DNA of 9,302 bases, from assembly GCA_030592085.1 (NCBI GenBank), contig JAUUZV010000090.1, forward strand, positions 1-9,302. Direction: 5' to 3'. Shown one piece after another: positions 1-6,596 of this stretch; within the stretch, counting starts at the first letter, position 1; each line of letters starts with the position of its first letter. This stretch comes from Clostridia bacterium (GTDB taxonomy: Bacteria; Bacillota; Clostridia; DUPQ01). Under the pieces are notes generated by a model. It was not told where the DNA came from, ran no database searches, and saw nothing but the letters and a program-made list of their open reading frames with translations. A program made the position numbers and the translations under genes.

Positions 1-17
1 AAAAGAGGAGTATAATT

Positions 18-143
18 ATGAGAGTAAATAGAAAAATACGAAAAAGCAATCAAAGTTCAAAATGTTATGGAAGTAATTGTATAAAAGAAGTTTACAGCAA
101 TGGTGTTCCAAACCGTGCCTGTGTTAACTTTATTATTATTTAG
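18..143 (+). CDS. Possible 41-residue basic, Cys-containing small protein (unrecognised)
   Basis: I do not recognise this ORF. It starts at an ATG with a strong AGAGGAG ribosome binding site (4-10) seven bases upstream. The product is basic at its N-terminus (RVNRKIRK) and has three cysteines at residues 16, 21 and 35, with no membrane helix or signal peptide. Its TAG stop (141-143) is the first part of the AGAGGTG site serving the next gene, an arrangement also seen at three firmer gene junctions in this window, which argues for translation. Against it, the frame stays open to the window edge, so it could be the tail of a longer gene. In another frame an ORF ending at 29-31 could instead be the tail of an upstream gene, leaving this stretch as leader. 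No homology supports a function. Confidence 0.35.
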   Translation: MRVNRKIRKSNQSSKCYGSNCIKEVYSNGVPNRACVNFIII

Positions 144-154
144 AGGTGAAAAAA

Positions 155-577
155 ATGAGTGATGAAAGAAAAAAAATTCTTGAAATGTTAGAAAATGGTA
201 AAATTAAAGCTGATGAAGCGTTGGAATTATTAAATGCAATTGGTGAAGATGAAACCATTGAAGAACCAGGAAAAAGAAAACCAGGGAAAGCAAAGTTTTT
301 ACGAGTAAGAATTGATGCTGCTGAAAAAGATGGTAAAGAAAAAGTCAAAGTGAATGTTAATATTCCTTTATCAGTTGCTAAGAAAGTTACTTCATTAAAA
401 GGATTGATTCCTAAAAGTGCTAAAAAAGAAATGGAAAATGAAGGATTTAATATTGACGATATTGATTTAAAAGAATTAATTGAAGCATTCGAGAAAGGTG
501 ATATGGATGAAAATCTAGTTGATATTGAAGCTGGAGAAGGCGATAGCCGTGTTGTGGTGAAAGTTTATGTCGATTAA
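155..577 (+). CDS. LiaX/YvlB-type protein with SHOCT-like N-terminal domain
   Basis: A 140-residue soluble, highly charged protein. Residues 1-30 (SDERKKILEMLENGKIKADEALELL) form the helix-turn-helix-like SHOCT-like N-terminus typical of YvlB/LiaX proteins, in which a short 'KxxILxMxExGKIxxxEAxxLL' unit precedes a beta-rich region. The rest has a beta-type stretch ending in VNIPLSV, a helical acidic middle and a C-terminal LVDIEAGEGDSRVVVKVYV strand pair. YvlB/LiaX proteins are linked to the cell-envelope stress response in Bacillota, but this copy is much shorter than full YvlB proteins with a DUF4097 domain, so its exact role is open. I chose ATG 155 because AGAGGTG (142-148) sits six bases upstream; a GTG at 146 lies inside that site. 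It overlaps the next gene by 11 bases and heads a cluster ending in a YvlD-like gene. Confidence 0.8.
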   Translation: MSDERKKILEMLENGKIKADEALELLNAIGEDETIEEPGKRKPGKAKFLRVRIDAAEKDGKEKVKVNVNIPLSVAKKVTSLKGLIPKSAKKEMENEGFNIDDIDLKELIEAFEKGDMDENLVDIEAGEGDSRVVVKVYVD

Positions 578-854
578 TTTTGGAATATTATTAGTACATA
601 TTAGAATAAAGAAATTTTTTATAGCAATACCATTTTCAACATATTTCTTAACTGATTTAATCCGTGGGTTTATTGATTTGTTTGACTTGATAGGTTGGAA
701 AAAATTAAAAAATGAAGATATTACAAAAAATGGGCTATTAACACTTTGTACAATCCTACAATTATCAAGAAATACAGGAAGATATGATTTAGTGGATATT
801 AAAGTAGGTAGCAAAAAAGAAGGAAAGGTACGAATTAAAATAAAGGTGATATAA
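567..854 (+). CDS. Small protein related to the C-terminal half of the preceding gene product
   Basis: A 95-residue protein of unknown function, starting inside the end of the previous gene (11-base overlap) and ending one base before the next start codon, so it is probably translationally coupled on both sides. Its ribosome binding site is weak (GGTG about nine bases upstream). It lacks the SHOCT-like N-terminus but repeats the layout of the neighbour's second half: basic beta-type segment, IAIPFS (neighbour: VNIPLS), a helical middle, and a closing DLVDIKVGSKKEGKVRIKI (neighbour: LVDIEAGEGDSRVVVKV). I infer a tandem paralogue of that domain. The middle (residues 16-45) is hydrophobic and aromatic (FFIAIPFSTYFL, LIRGFIDLFDLIGW) and could be membrane-associated, which the neighbour is not. 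Coding is supported by tight packing and this similarity; function is unknown. Confidence 0.7.
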   Translation: MSINFGILLVHIRIKKFFIAIPFSTYFLTDLIRGFIDLFDLIGWKKLKNEDITKNGLLTLCTILQLSRNTGRYDLVDIKVGSKKEGKVRIKIKVI

Positions 855-855
855 A

Positions 856-1206
856 ATGAGAAAATTAATTATTAGATCAGCAGTTTACTTTACAGTTCTA
901 TTTGTTCTTAGCTTATTACTTAAGCAATTTGATGCCACACCAGTTATTTTAATCGGTGGAGCAGTAGTGTTAGCGTTATTTAATACGATACTAAGACCAG
1001 TACTAAATATTTTGGCTTTACCAATTAATATTTTAACATTTGGAATTGGAATTATATTTGTCAATATTTTGACTTTACTAATTACAGATGGAATATTTAT
1101 TAGTATCACAATAACTGGATTTTGGATATACACCCTAATTGCCATATCGATAATGTTGTCTGATGGATTTATTAGGCATAGAATAATTGAGAAGAAGCTG
1201 TCTTAA
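856..1206 (+). CDS. YvlD-like four-helix membrane protein (phage holin 4-2 superfamily)
   Basis: A 116-residue integral membrane protein with four predicted helices, roughly residues 5-22, 29-47, 54-78 and 86-104, and a short basic tail. The central NTILRPVLNILALPINILT stretch is the hallmark of the phage_holin_4_2 (PF04020) family to which Bacillus YvlD belongs. Despite the name, such chromosomal copies are not phage lysis genes: they sit with yvlA/B/C-type envelope-stress genes, as here, and their biochemical role is unknown. ATG 856 follows AAGGTGAT (843-850), one base after the preceding stop. Its TAA stop lies in the loop of a terminator hairpin and overlaps the stop of the convergent gene on the other strand. 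Confidence 0.9.
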   Translation: MRKLIIRSAVYFTVLFVLSLLLKQFDATPVILIGGAVVLALFNTILRPVLNILALPINILTFGIGIIFVNILTLLITDGIFISITITGFWIYTLIAISIMLSDGFIRHRIIEKKLS

Positions 1207-1220
1207 AACAGCTTCTTTTT
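1192..1220. terminator. Intrinsic terminator between convergent genes; both stop codons in its loop
   Basis: AAGAAGCTGT (1192-1201) pairs perfectly over 10 bp with ACAGCTTCTT (1208-1217), leaving a six-base loop CTTAAA. A five-T run starts within the stem end (1216-1220) and serves the + strand. Read on the - strand the stem is followed by CTCAATTATTC, a poor U-tract, so termination is probably strong for the YvlD-like gene and weaker for the ceramidase-like gene. The stem also encodes the last codons of both genes. Confidence 0.85.
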
Positions 1221-2456
1221 AAATGCATCTTTAATTGTTTGATCAATACCTAGTTTAAATGGTCCCCTAAATCCTGAATATGTAGGTGCATCAATACCCT
1301 CATAACCACCTTCTTTTATTATTTTATCTGATGGAATATAGGTTAGTGCTTCATGATAACCTAAGAATATAACATCGCTATCTTTAAAAACTTCTTTAAC
1401 GGCTAACTTAACTTCATAGCAAATTTCTCCACCCATATACACCATATATAAATTATCTGTCATTTTTATAAAACCTGCATGAATAGTTACATTATCATCT
1501 TGTTCATCAAAATGCTCTAAAAGATTTTTTATAACATTAACTATATATCCTGAAACCTCTGTTAAACGTTTTTCAAAAAATGCTTTATCAAGTGGTTGAA
1601 TAATCACATTGATTGGGAAAGCACTTCCTTTAAAATTAGGAGTTATTTCTTTATATTGATTGTTAACAATCAATAAATTAATTGAATTTTTTATAGATTT
1701 TGCTAATTCATCTACTTCGTTAAATGTACAAGGTCCAAAGCGTTCTTGCCTAGCAGTAATTTTTGGTCGCATGTTTCCAGCAGCTCCTTGTAAAAAGAAA
1801 CATGTAGCTCCATAATATTCAGCTTCAATTAATTGATTAACTCTACCTGGAAATTCAGAAGAAAGATGAAGTGTGCTTGCTAAAGTTACAGGGTGACAAG
1901 AATAATTAAATAAAACTCCTTTAATAGTTTGTTGACTATCCTTAACTATTAATACACTTAACTCATCATCTGTAATACCTTCGTAATTTGGTGCAAGCTT
2001 GATTCCTTCATTTGTAACTCGTCTTCTATTAATATTCCATCTACCGCTTGTTACACCATAATGTAATGAACCAACTTGTATATTAATAAAAGTTCTATCA
2101 ATACAAAGTAATGTTCTCTCAAGGTAATAACTTTCTAAAGGTGACTCATCAAAACGCTCAGTATGTGATGAAACTTTAGGACCAGCATGAGTGTGGGAAT
2201 AAGAAATTATAACTTGTTCTTTGGAAATCTGATATTTAGATTGTAAATAATCAAATATCTTTTCATTAAATGGATAGTTGTAGTGAAGAAGATCAAATGC
2301 AACAATAAATAACTTGGTTTTATTACTATCAATAAATAAACATTTAACATAAAAATCATCATGAATAGTTAAAAATTCTTCTTCTCTTGAGGCATAGCCT
2401 GACATGGTTACTTTTTTATATGGAGTAATTAACTCTCTAGCAATTGCAAATTTCAT
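1203..2456 (-). CDS. Neutral/alkaline ceramidase-family protein lacking the catalytic serine
   Basis: A 417-residue protein matching the N-terminal domain of neutral/alkaline non-lysosomal ceramidases (PF04734), zinc hydrolases that cleave the amide bond of ceramide. Visible hallmarks in order: SHTHAGP (87-93), SGRWNINRR (137-145), NYSCHPVTL (184-192), FPGR (202-205), LQGAAGNMRP (222-231), GGE (342-344) and TYIPSD followed by GGYEG (372-387). The His residues near 88/90, H188, E344 and Y373 fit the family's zinc site. The nucleophile motif, usually GDxSPN, here reads GNMRPK, with Arg where Ser is expected, so true ceramidase activity is doubtful. The C-terminal domain of classical ~650-residue enzymes is absent, as is a clear signal peptide, suggesting a cytoplasmic protein. 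I chose ATG 2456 because AAAGG lies seven bases upstream; a TTG at codon -6 has no such support. The true substrate is unknown. Confidence 0.8.
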   Translation of the reverse strand: MKFAIARELITPYKKVTMSGYASREEEFLTIHDDFYVKCLFIDSNKTKLFIVAFDLLHYNYPFNEKIFDYLQSKYQISKEQVIISYSHTHAGPKVSSHTERFDESPLESYYLERTLLCIDRTFINIQVGSLHYGVTSGRWNINRRRVTNEGIKLAPNYEGITDDELSVLIVKDSQQTIKGVLFNYSCHPVTLASTLHLSSEFPGRVNQLIEAEYYGATCFFLQGAAGNMRPKITARQERFGPCTFNEVDELAKSIKNSINLLIVNNQYKEITPNFKGSAFPINVIIQPLDKAFFEKRLTEVSGYIVNVIKNLLEHFDEQDDNVTIHAGFIKMTDNLYMVYMGGEICYEVKLAVKEVFKDSDVIFLGYHEALTYIPSDKIIKEGGYEGIDAPTYSGFRGPFKLGIDQTIKDAFKKKLF

Positions 2457-2471
2457 AATAAAACCTTTCTT

Positions 2472-2495
2472 CAATAATATTATATGATATTATTG
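2472..2495. promoter_or_regulatory. Operator-like inverted repeat at the start of the ceramidase-like transcript
   Basis: CAATAATAT (2472-2480) and ATATTATTG (2487-2495) are perfect 9-bp inverted arms around a six-base centre. The repeat begins right after the proposed - strand -10 box and covers the expected transcription start, where a repressor would bind. It could also be a weak hairpin in the mRNA leader. Pure AT content makes chance palindromes common, so this is tentative. Confidence 0.35.
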
Positions 2496-2525
2496 ATTAT
2501 ATTATTACACAAAAAAAGAAAACAA
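2496..2525 (-). promoter_or_regulatory. Candidate sigma-A promoter of the ceramidase-like gene
   Basis: On the - strand, TTGTTT (2520-2525) and a perfect TATAAT (2496-2501) are 18 bp apart, about 40 bases upstream of ATG 2456. I found no equally good promoter for the divergent YbjQ-type gene in the same intergenic region; TAAAAT at 2533-2538 lacks a -35 partner at normal spacing. Confidence 0.5.
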
Positions 2526-2559
2526 CGCAACATAAAATATTTATTAAAAGGAGATATAT

Positions 2560-2880
2560 ATGATTATTACAACAACCCCCAGCATTGAAGGAAAGAATAT
2601 TGTTGAATATAAGGGAATTGTTTTTGGTGAAGTGATAAATGGAGTAGATTTTATTAAAGATTTTGCTGCAGGTATTACTAATTTTTTAGGTGGACGAAGT
2701 GGATCTTATGAAGGCGAACTAATAGATGCTAGACAAAATGCAATTAAAGAAATGAAGCAGCGAGCAATTCAATTGGGAGCTAATGCTATATTATCAGTGG
2801 ATATTGACTATGAAGTGCTTGGTCAAAGCAACAATATGTTAATGGTAACAGCATCTGGAACAGCTGTAATTGTTAAATAA
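2560..2880 (+). CDS. YbjQ/UPF0145 family protein
   Basis: A 106-residue protein of the YbjQ family (PF01906, often annotated 'putative heavy-metal-binding'), matching the family in full length (about 103-107 residues) and pattern: N-terminal IITTTPSIEGK, the VFGEVINGVDFIKDF segment, a Gly-rich turn (LGGRSGSYEGEL), the helix ARQNAIKEMKQRAIQLGANAI, and the closing strands. Family members form pentamers; metal binding is inferred from structure and no cellular role is established. There are no cysteines or obvious metal ligands here, so I would not assume metal binding. ATG 2560 has an AAAAGGAGA site (2546-2554). It is transcribed away from the ceramidase-like gene. No GC-rich terminator follows before the pheS promoter, so some readthrough into the T-box leader is possible. 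Confidence 0.9.
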   Translation: MIITTTPSIEGKNIVEYKGIVFGEVINGVDFIKDFAAGITNFLGGRSGSYEGELIDARQNAIKEMKQRAIQLGANAILSVDIDYEVLGQSNNMLMVTASGTAVIVK

Positions 2881-2886
2881 TATAAG

Positions 2887-2916
2887 TTGAAGTATAGAGG
2901 CAATATGTGTTATACT
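2887..2916 (+). promoter_or_regulatory. Promoter of the pheS-pheT T-box operon
   Basis: TTGAAG (2887-2892) and TATACT (2911-2916) are separated by 18 bp, and the -10 is extended by an upstream TG (2908-2909). Transcription would start near 2922-2924, just ahead of the T-box stem I base at 2930. A short palindrome, ATTTTAC-A-GTAAAAT (2917-2931), straddles the likely start site. Confidence 0.7.
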
Positions 2917-2922
2917 ATTTTA

Positions 2923-3157
2923 CAGTAAAATGCGATGAATAAGACAAGTAATATCTAAGGACTAATAAGAGAATTAATACATTTGCTGAGAGTATTATAT
3001 AGATCGATTTATGAACATTCACTTAGGAGCATATGTCATTGAAAAAAGTAGGTGACATCGGTGTAAGATACGGTATAGTCTGTTAAGAAGTCAATTTATT
3101 GAAAATTGGGTGGTACCGCGGAGAATCCCTTCGTCCCTTGCTGGATGGAGGGTTTTT
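2923..3157 (+). promoter_or_regulatory. T-box riboswitch, tRNA-Phe responsive (UUC specifier), controlling pheST
   Basis: Stem I starts with ATGC (2930-2933) pairing GCAT (3029-3032), has a GATGA/GGA kink-turn, then TAAG (2940-2943) pairing CTTA (3022-3025). Above this lies a specifier loop with GAACATTCA on its 3' side; the TTC at 3018-3020 is the Phe specifier codon. A second helix pairs ATGTCA (3033-3038) with TGACAT (3053-3058). The T-box core GGGTGGTACCGCG runs from 3108 to 3120. Its TGGT (3111-3114) can pair with an ACCA tRNA end, agreeing with the A discriminator of tRNA-Phe. The antiterminator is GGG (3108-3110) with CCC (3135-3137) and GCG (3118-3120) with CGT (3132-3134), leaving TGGTACC as the seven-base bulge. 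It is mutually exclusive with the downstream terminator. Uncharged tRNA-Phe should therefore switch pheST on. This fills the gene-free stretch between the YbjQ-type gene and pheS. Confidence 0.95.
3127..3157 (+). terminator. T-box leader terminator
   Basis: CCCTTCGTCC (3127-3136) pairs over 10 bp, with two G-T wobbles, with GGATGGAGGG (3143-3152) around the loop CTTGCT, followed by five T (3153-3157) and a second T run at 3161-3167. It uses bases 3132-3136, which the antiterminator also needs, giving the on/off switch. Confidence 0.93.
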
Positions 3158-3182
3158 ATATTTTTTTAAAGGAGTTTCAATT

Positions 3183-4202
3183 ATGAAACAACAATTACAA
3201 AACATATTACATCAAGTAACTAAACAAGCTAAAGATGTAAAAAGTTTACAGGATATTGAGAAATTACGTGTCAAGTTCTTAGGAAAAAAAGGAGAATTGA
3301 CTGGTGTATTGCGTGGAATGGGAGCTTTATCTAAAGAAGAACGACCAATTATTGGGAAACTAGCCAATGAGGTTCGTGAAAGTATAGAAACTTTAATTAA
3401 GCAAGCAAATGAAAAGTTATTATCTATTGAAAAAAATATTCAATTTAAAAAAGAAAAACTAGACGTTACAATGCCAGGAAAAACCTATGAAATTGGGAAA
3501 AAGCATCCACTAACATTAGTAATTGAAGAAGTTGAAAATGTTTTTCTAGGTTTAGGTTATCAAATTGCTGAAGGACCAGAAATAGAACTTGTGCATTATA
3601 ATTTTGAAGCATTAAATATACATGAAGGTCATCCAGCACGGGATGAACAAGATACATTCTATATTCAACCAGATGTACTTTTAAGAACACAAACATCACC
3701 TGTACAGATTAGAGTGATGGAAAATACACAACCACCTATTAAAATTATTTGTCCAGGTAGGGTATACCGTTCTGATGCTGTAGATGCCACCCACTCACCT
3801 GTTTTTCATCAAATTGAAGGATTAGTAGTTGATAAGGGAATTACCATGGGCGACTTGCGTGGTACTCTTGAAGTATTTGCAAAAAGTATGTTTGGCGAAA
3901 ATACGAATATTCGTTTTAGACCACATCATTTTCCTTTCACAGAACCAAGTGCTGAAGTAGATGTTTCTTGTTGGAATTGTAATGGTGAAGGTTGTAAAGT
4001 ATGTAAAGGTGAAGGCTGGGTTGAAATATTAGGTGCTGGTATGGTACATCCAAAAGTTTTAAGAAACTGTGGCATAGATCCTGAGATATACAGTGGATTT
4101 GCTTTTGGCTTAGGTGTTGAAAGAACTGCTATGGGGCGATTTGGCATTGATGATTTACGACTGTTATATGAAAATGACGTTCGTTTCTTACAACAGTTTT
4201 AG
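3183..4202 (+). CDS. pheS: Phenylalanine--tRNA ligase alpha subunit
   Basis: A 339-residue class II aminoacyl-tRNA synthetase subunit that, with PheT, forms the alpha2-beta2 enzyme charging tRNA-Phe in the cytoplasm. Residues 1-90 form the N-terminal tRNA-binding coiled coil. The catalytic core shows GPEIE (131-135), HPARDEQDTFY (150-160), RTQTSPVQ (168-175), the motif 2 region CPGRVYRSDAVDATHSPVFHQ (190-210), FRPHHFPFTEPSAEVDV (245-261), and motif 3 GFAFGLGVER (305-314), whose Ala shapes the Phe pocket. A four-Cys cluster (C263, C266, C271, C274; CWNCNGEGCKVC) is as in other Bacillota PheS and may bind metal. ATG 3183 follows AAAGGAG (3168-3174) by eight bases; the frame runs upstream into the T-box but those starts have no support. 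The TAG stop is merged with the pheT ribosome binding site. Complete, with no missing key residue. Confidence 0.98.
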   Translation: MKQQLQNILHQVTKQAKDVKSLQDIEKLRVKFLGKKGELTGVLRGMGALSKEERPIIGKLANEVRESIETLIKQANEKLLSIEKNIQFKKEKLDVTMPGKTYEIGKKHPLTLVIEEVENVFLGLGYQIAEGPEIELVHYNFEALNIHEGHPARDEQDTFYIQPDVLLRTQTSPVQIRVMENTQPPIKIICPGRVYRSDAVDATHSPVFHQIEGLVVDKGITMGDLRGTLEVFAKSMFGENTNIRFRPHHFPFTEPSAEVDVSCWNCNGEGCKVCKGEGWVEILGAGMVHPKVLRNCGIDPEIYSGFAFGLGVERTAMGRFGIDDLRLLYENDVRFLQQF

Positions 4203-4211
4203 GAGGATATT

Positions 4212-6596
4212 ATGAAAGTACCAATTAGTTGGTTAGCAGACTATGTTGAAATTAAAGAAAATATAAAAAAGTATAGTGATATGATGACCATGTCAGGTTC
4301 TAAAGTAGAAGGTTATGAGAATCCATTTCACGAAATTACAAATGTTGTTACAGGAAAAATAACTGAAGTAACAACTCATCCTGATGCAGATAAATTAATT
4401 GTCACAAAGGTTGATGTAAAAACTGAGATAATACAAATTGTAACTGGAGCTAAAAATGTTTCCAAAGGAGACATTATACCAATTGCTCTACACAATTCCA
4501 CATTGCCAAATGGAGTTATTATTACAAAAGGACAATTACGTGGAGTAGAATCAAATGGAATGATGTGCTCAATTCAAGAACTAAATTTAACTGTAAATGA
4601 TTTTCCATTAGCAAGTGAAGATGGAATATTTATATTACCTGAAAACACACCTTTAGGAATTGATATTAAAGAAGTATTAGGTTTAGATGATACTGTAGTT
4701 GAATTTGAAATCACTTCAAATAGACCAGATTGTTTGTCTATTATTGGATTAGCTAGAGAATCAGCTGTAACATTAGGAAAGAAATTTAAATTACCAAGTA
4801 TTTCACTTAAAGAGAATGGTAATGGTAGTGTTTCAGACTTTATAAAGGTAACCATAGAAGATTATGAATTGTGTAAGCGTTATGCTGGAAAGGTTATAAC
4901 TGACGTTACAATAAAAGAATCACCATTATGGATGAGAAAACGATTAAGAGATGCAGGAGTTAGACCAATAAATAATATTGTGGATATTACTAATTATGTA
5001 ATGTTAGAATATGGACAACCAATGCATGCTTTTGATTTAGATTATTTACAAGAAAAACATATTATTATAAGACGGGCAAAAGAAGATGAGATTATTCACA
5101 CCCTTGATGACCAAAAAAGAACATTAAATTCTCGAAATCTAATTATTGCTGATGGTGATAAAGCCATTGCAGTAGCTGGTGTTATGGGAGGAGCGAATTC
5201 TGAGGTTAATAATGATACAACATCAATATTATTTGAATCAGCAAACTTTGACGGTGTATCTGTAAGATTAACAGCAAAACAACTCGGATTGAGAACAGAA
5301 TCGTCATCTAGATTTGAAAAAGGATTAGACCCATATAATGCGGAATCAGCGTTATTAAGAGCTTGTGAGTTAGTTGAGCAATTAGGTGCTGGTAAGGTTG
5401 TTCCTGGTATAATTGATTGTTATAAAGAGTTGCCAGATAAAAAAATAGTACCATTTAGACCTAAAAAGATGAATGAATTTTTAGGTACATCAATAGATGA
5501 TAAAACAATGGTCGATATACTAACTTCACTTGAATTTGAGGTTAATATGGAAAAAATGGAAATAGCTGTCCCAACATTTAGATCTGATGTGGAAGCTTGG
5601 GCAGATATTTCAGAAGAAGTAGTACGGTTTTATGGATATAATAATATTAAAGCTTCATTACAATCAGGAAATAGAGCAACACAAGGAATAAAAACCTATG
5701 AGCAGCGAATTAGAGATACCATAAGAGATACTATGTTGTCTATGGGGCTAATGGAAATTTATACTTATTCATTCACTTCGCGAAAAGTATTTGATAAATT
5801 ATTATTACCTACTGATTCACCATTACGGAAAACTGTAGTTATTACTAACCCTTTAGGAGAAGATTTTTCAATAATGAGAACTACTACTATTCCTGAAATG
5901 CTTCAAGTTATTTCACATAATTATAACCGTCGTATTTCAAAAGCTAGCTTTTTTGAAACATCACATACCTATCATCCTATAGAAGGAGAAAAGTTACCTA
6001 ATGAGAAAAATGTACTAACAATAGGACTTTATGGTGATAGCGATTTTTATTCAATAAAAGGAATGGTGAAAACATTAGTTGAGATTTTAGGTATCAATAA
6101 TGTTAGATATACTTTAGATAATGATAATCCAAGTTATCATCCTGGTAGATGTGCACATGTGATTGTTAATGAAGAAATTATTGGTACAATAGGGGAAATT
6201 CATCCAGATGTAGCAAATAATTTTGAAACACCAAAAAGAAGTTATATTGGTGAATTAGATATTGATAAATTATATAAATTAACAAATGTTTTGAAAAGTT
6301 ATAATGGATTACCTAAATATCCTGAGGTAGACAGAGATTTAGCTATGGTGGTTGATGAAACAGTTGTAACTTATGATATAGAGCAAGTAATTAAGAGTAG
6401 TGGGGGAGACTTATTGCAATATGTAACATTATTTGACGTTTATAGAGGCGAACAAGTTGGAGAAAATAAAAAAAGTATGGCTTACTCATTATCTTTTAGA
6501 GCTGATGATCGTACACTGACTGATGATGAAGTTAATAAAGCTGTAGCAGAAATACTATTAAAACTAGATAGCGAATTAGGAGCAATATTACGTTAA
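4212..6596 (+). CDS. pheT: Phenylalanine--tRNA ligase beta subunit
   Basis: A complete 794-residue beta subunit, the usual length for bacterial long-form PheT. Domains in order: N-terminal segment (MKVPISWLADYV), EMAP/OB-type tRNA-binding domain (about 42-150, with HPDADKL at 56-62 and GVESNGMMCS), the B3/B4 domain that edits mischarged Tyr-tRNA-Phe (about 212-385), the B5 DNA-binding-like domain (about 405-475), the catalytic-like core that contacts PheS, and the C-terminal ferredoxin-fold anticodon-binding domain (702-794, from KYPEVDRDLAMVV to the end). AGGAGG (4201-4206) starts in the pheS stop codon, so translation of the two subunits is probably coupled, suiting their 1:1 assembly. Expression is set by the T-box upstream of pheS. 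Its TAA overlaps the next gene's ATG by one base. Confidence 0.98.
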   Translation: MKVPISWLADYVEIKENIKKYSDMMTMSGSKVEGYENPFHEITNVVTGKITEVTTHPDADKLIVTKVDVKTEIIQIVTGAKNVSKGDIIPIALHNSTLPNGVIITKGQLRGVESNGMMCSIQELNLTVNDFPLASEDGIFILPENTPLGIDIKEVLGLDDTVVEFEITSNRPDCLSIIGLARESAVTLGKKFKLPSISLKENGNGSVSDFIKVTIEDYELCKRYAGKVITDVTIKESPLWMRKRLRDAGVRPINNIVDITNYVMLEYGQPMHAFDLDYLQEKHIIIRRAKEDEIIHTLDDQKRTLNSRNLIIADGDKAIAVAGVMGGANSEVNNDTTSILFESANFDGVSVRLTAKQLGLRTESSSRFEKGLDPYNAESALLRACELVEQLGAGKVVPGIIDCYKELPDKKIVPFRPKKMNEFLGTSIDDKTMVDILTSLEFEVNMEKMEIAVPTFRSDVEAWADISEEVVRFYGYNNIKASLQSGNRATQGIKTYEQRIRDTIRDTMLSMGLMEIYTYSFTSRKVFDKLLLPTDSPLRKTVVITNPLGEDFSIMRTTTIPEMLQVISHNYNRRISKASFFETSHTYHPIEGEKLPNEKNVLTIGLYGDSDFYSIKGMVKTLVEILGINNVRYTLDNDNPSYHPGRCAHVIVNEEIIGTIGEIHPDVANNFETPKRSYIGELDIDKLYKLTNVLKSYNGLPKYPEVDRDLAMVVDETVVTYDIEQVIKSSGGDLLQYVTLFDVYRGEQVGENKKSMAYSLSFRADDRTLTDDEVNKAVAEILLKLDSELGAILR

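Noticed and set aside
515..1145. Antisense ORFs at 515-814 and 885-1145.
   Set aside because: They mirror well-supported coding genes, have no ribosome binding sites, and show no recognisable domain.
856..1206. Prophage lysis module suggested by the holin-like name.
   Set aside because: The gene is a YvlD-type chromosomal member in an envelope-gene cluster, and no endolysin, integrase or phage structural gene is nearby.
2457..2474. A six-residue longer ceramidase-like protein starting at TTG (2474-2472).
   Set aside because: There is no ribosome binding site for the TTG, while AAAGG is ideally spaced before ATG 2456.
2917..2931. Palindrome ATTTTAC-A-GTAAAAT as terminator of the YbjQ-type gene.
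   Set aside because: The stem has one G-C pair and no useful loop, and it coincides with the T-box transcription start, so it is not a credible terminator.
3099..3182. An extended PheS starting at a TTG at 3099.
   Set aside because: The extension is the T-box core and terminator read as protein. ATG 3183 has a proper ribosome binding site and gives the standard 339-residue PheS.
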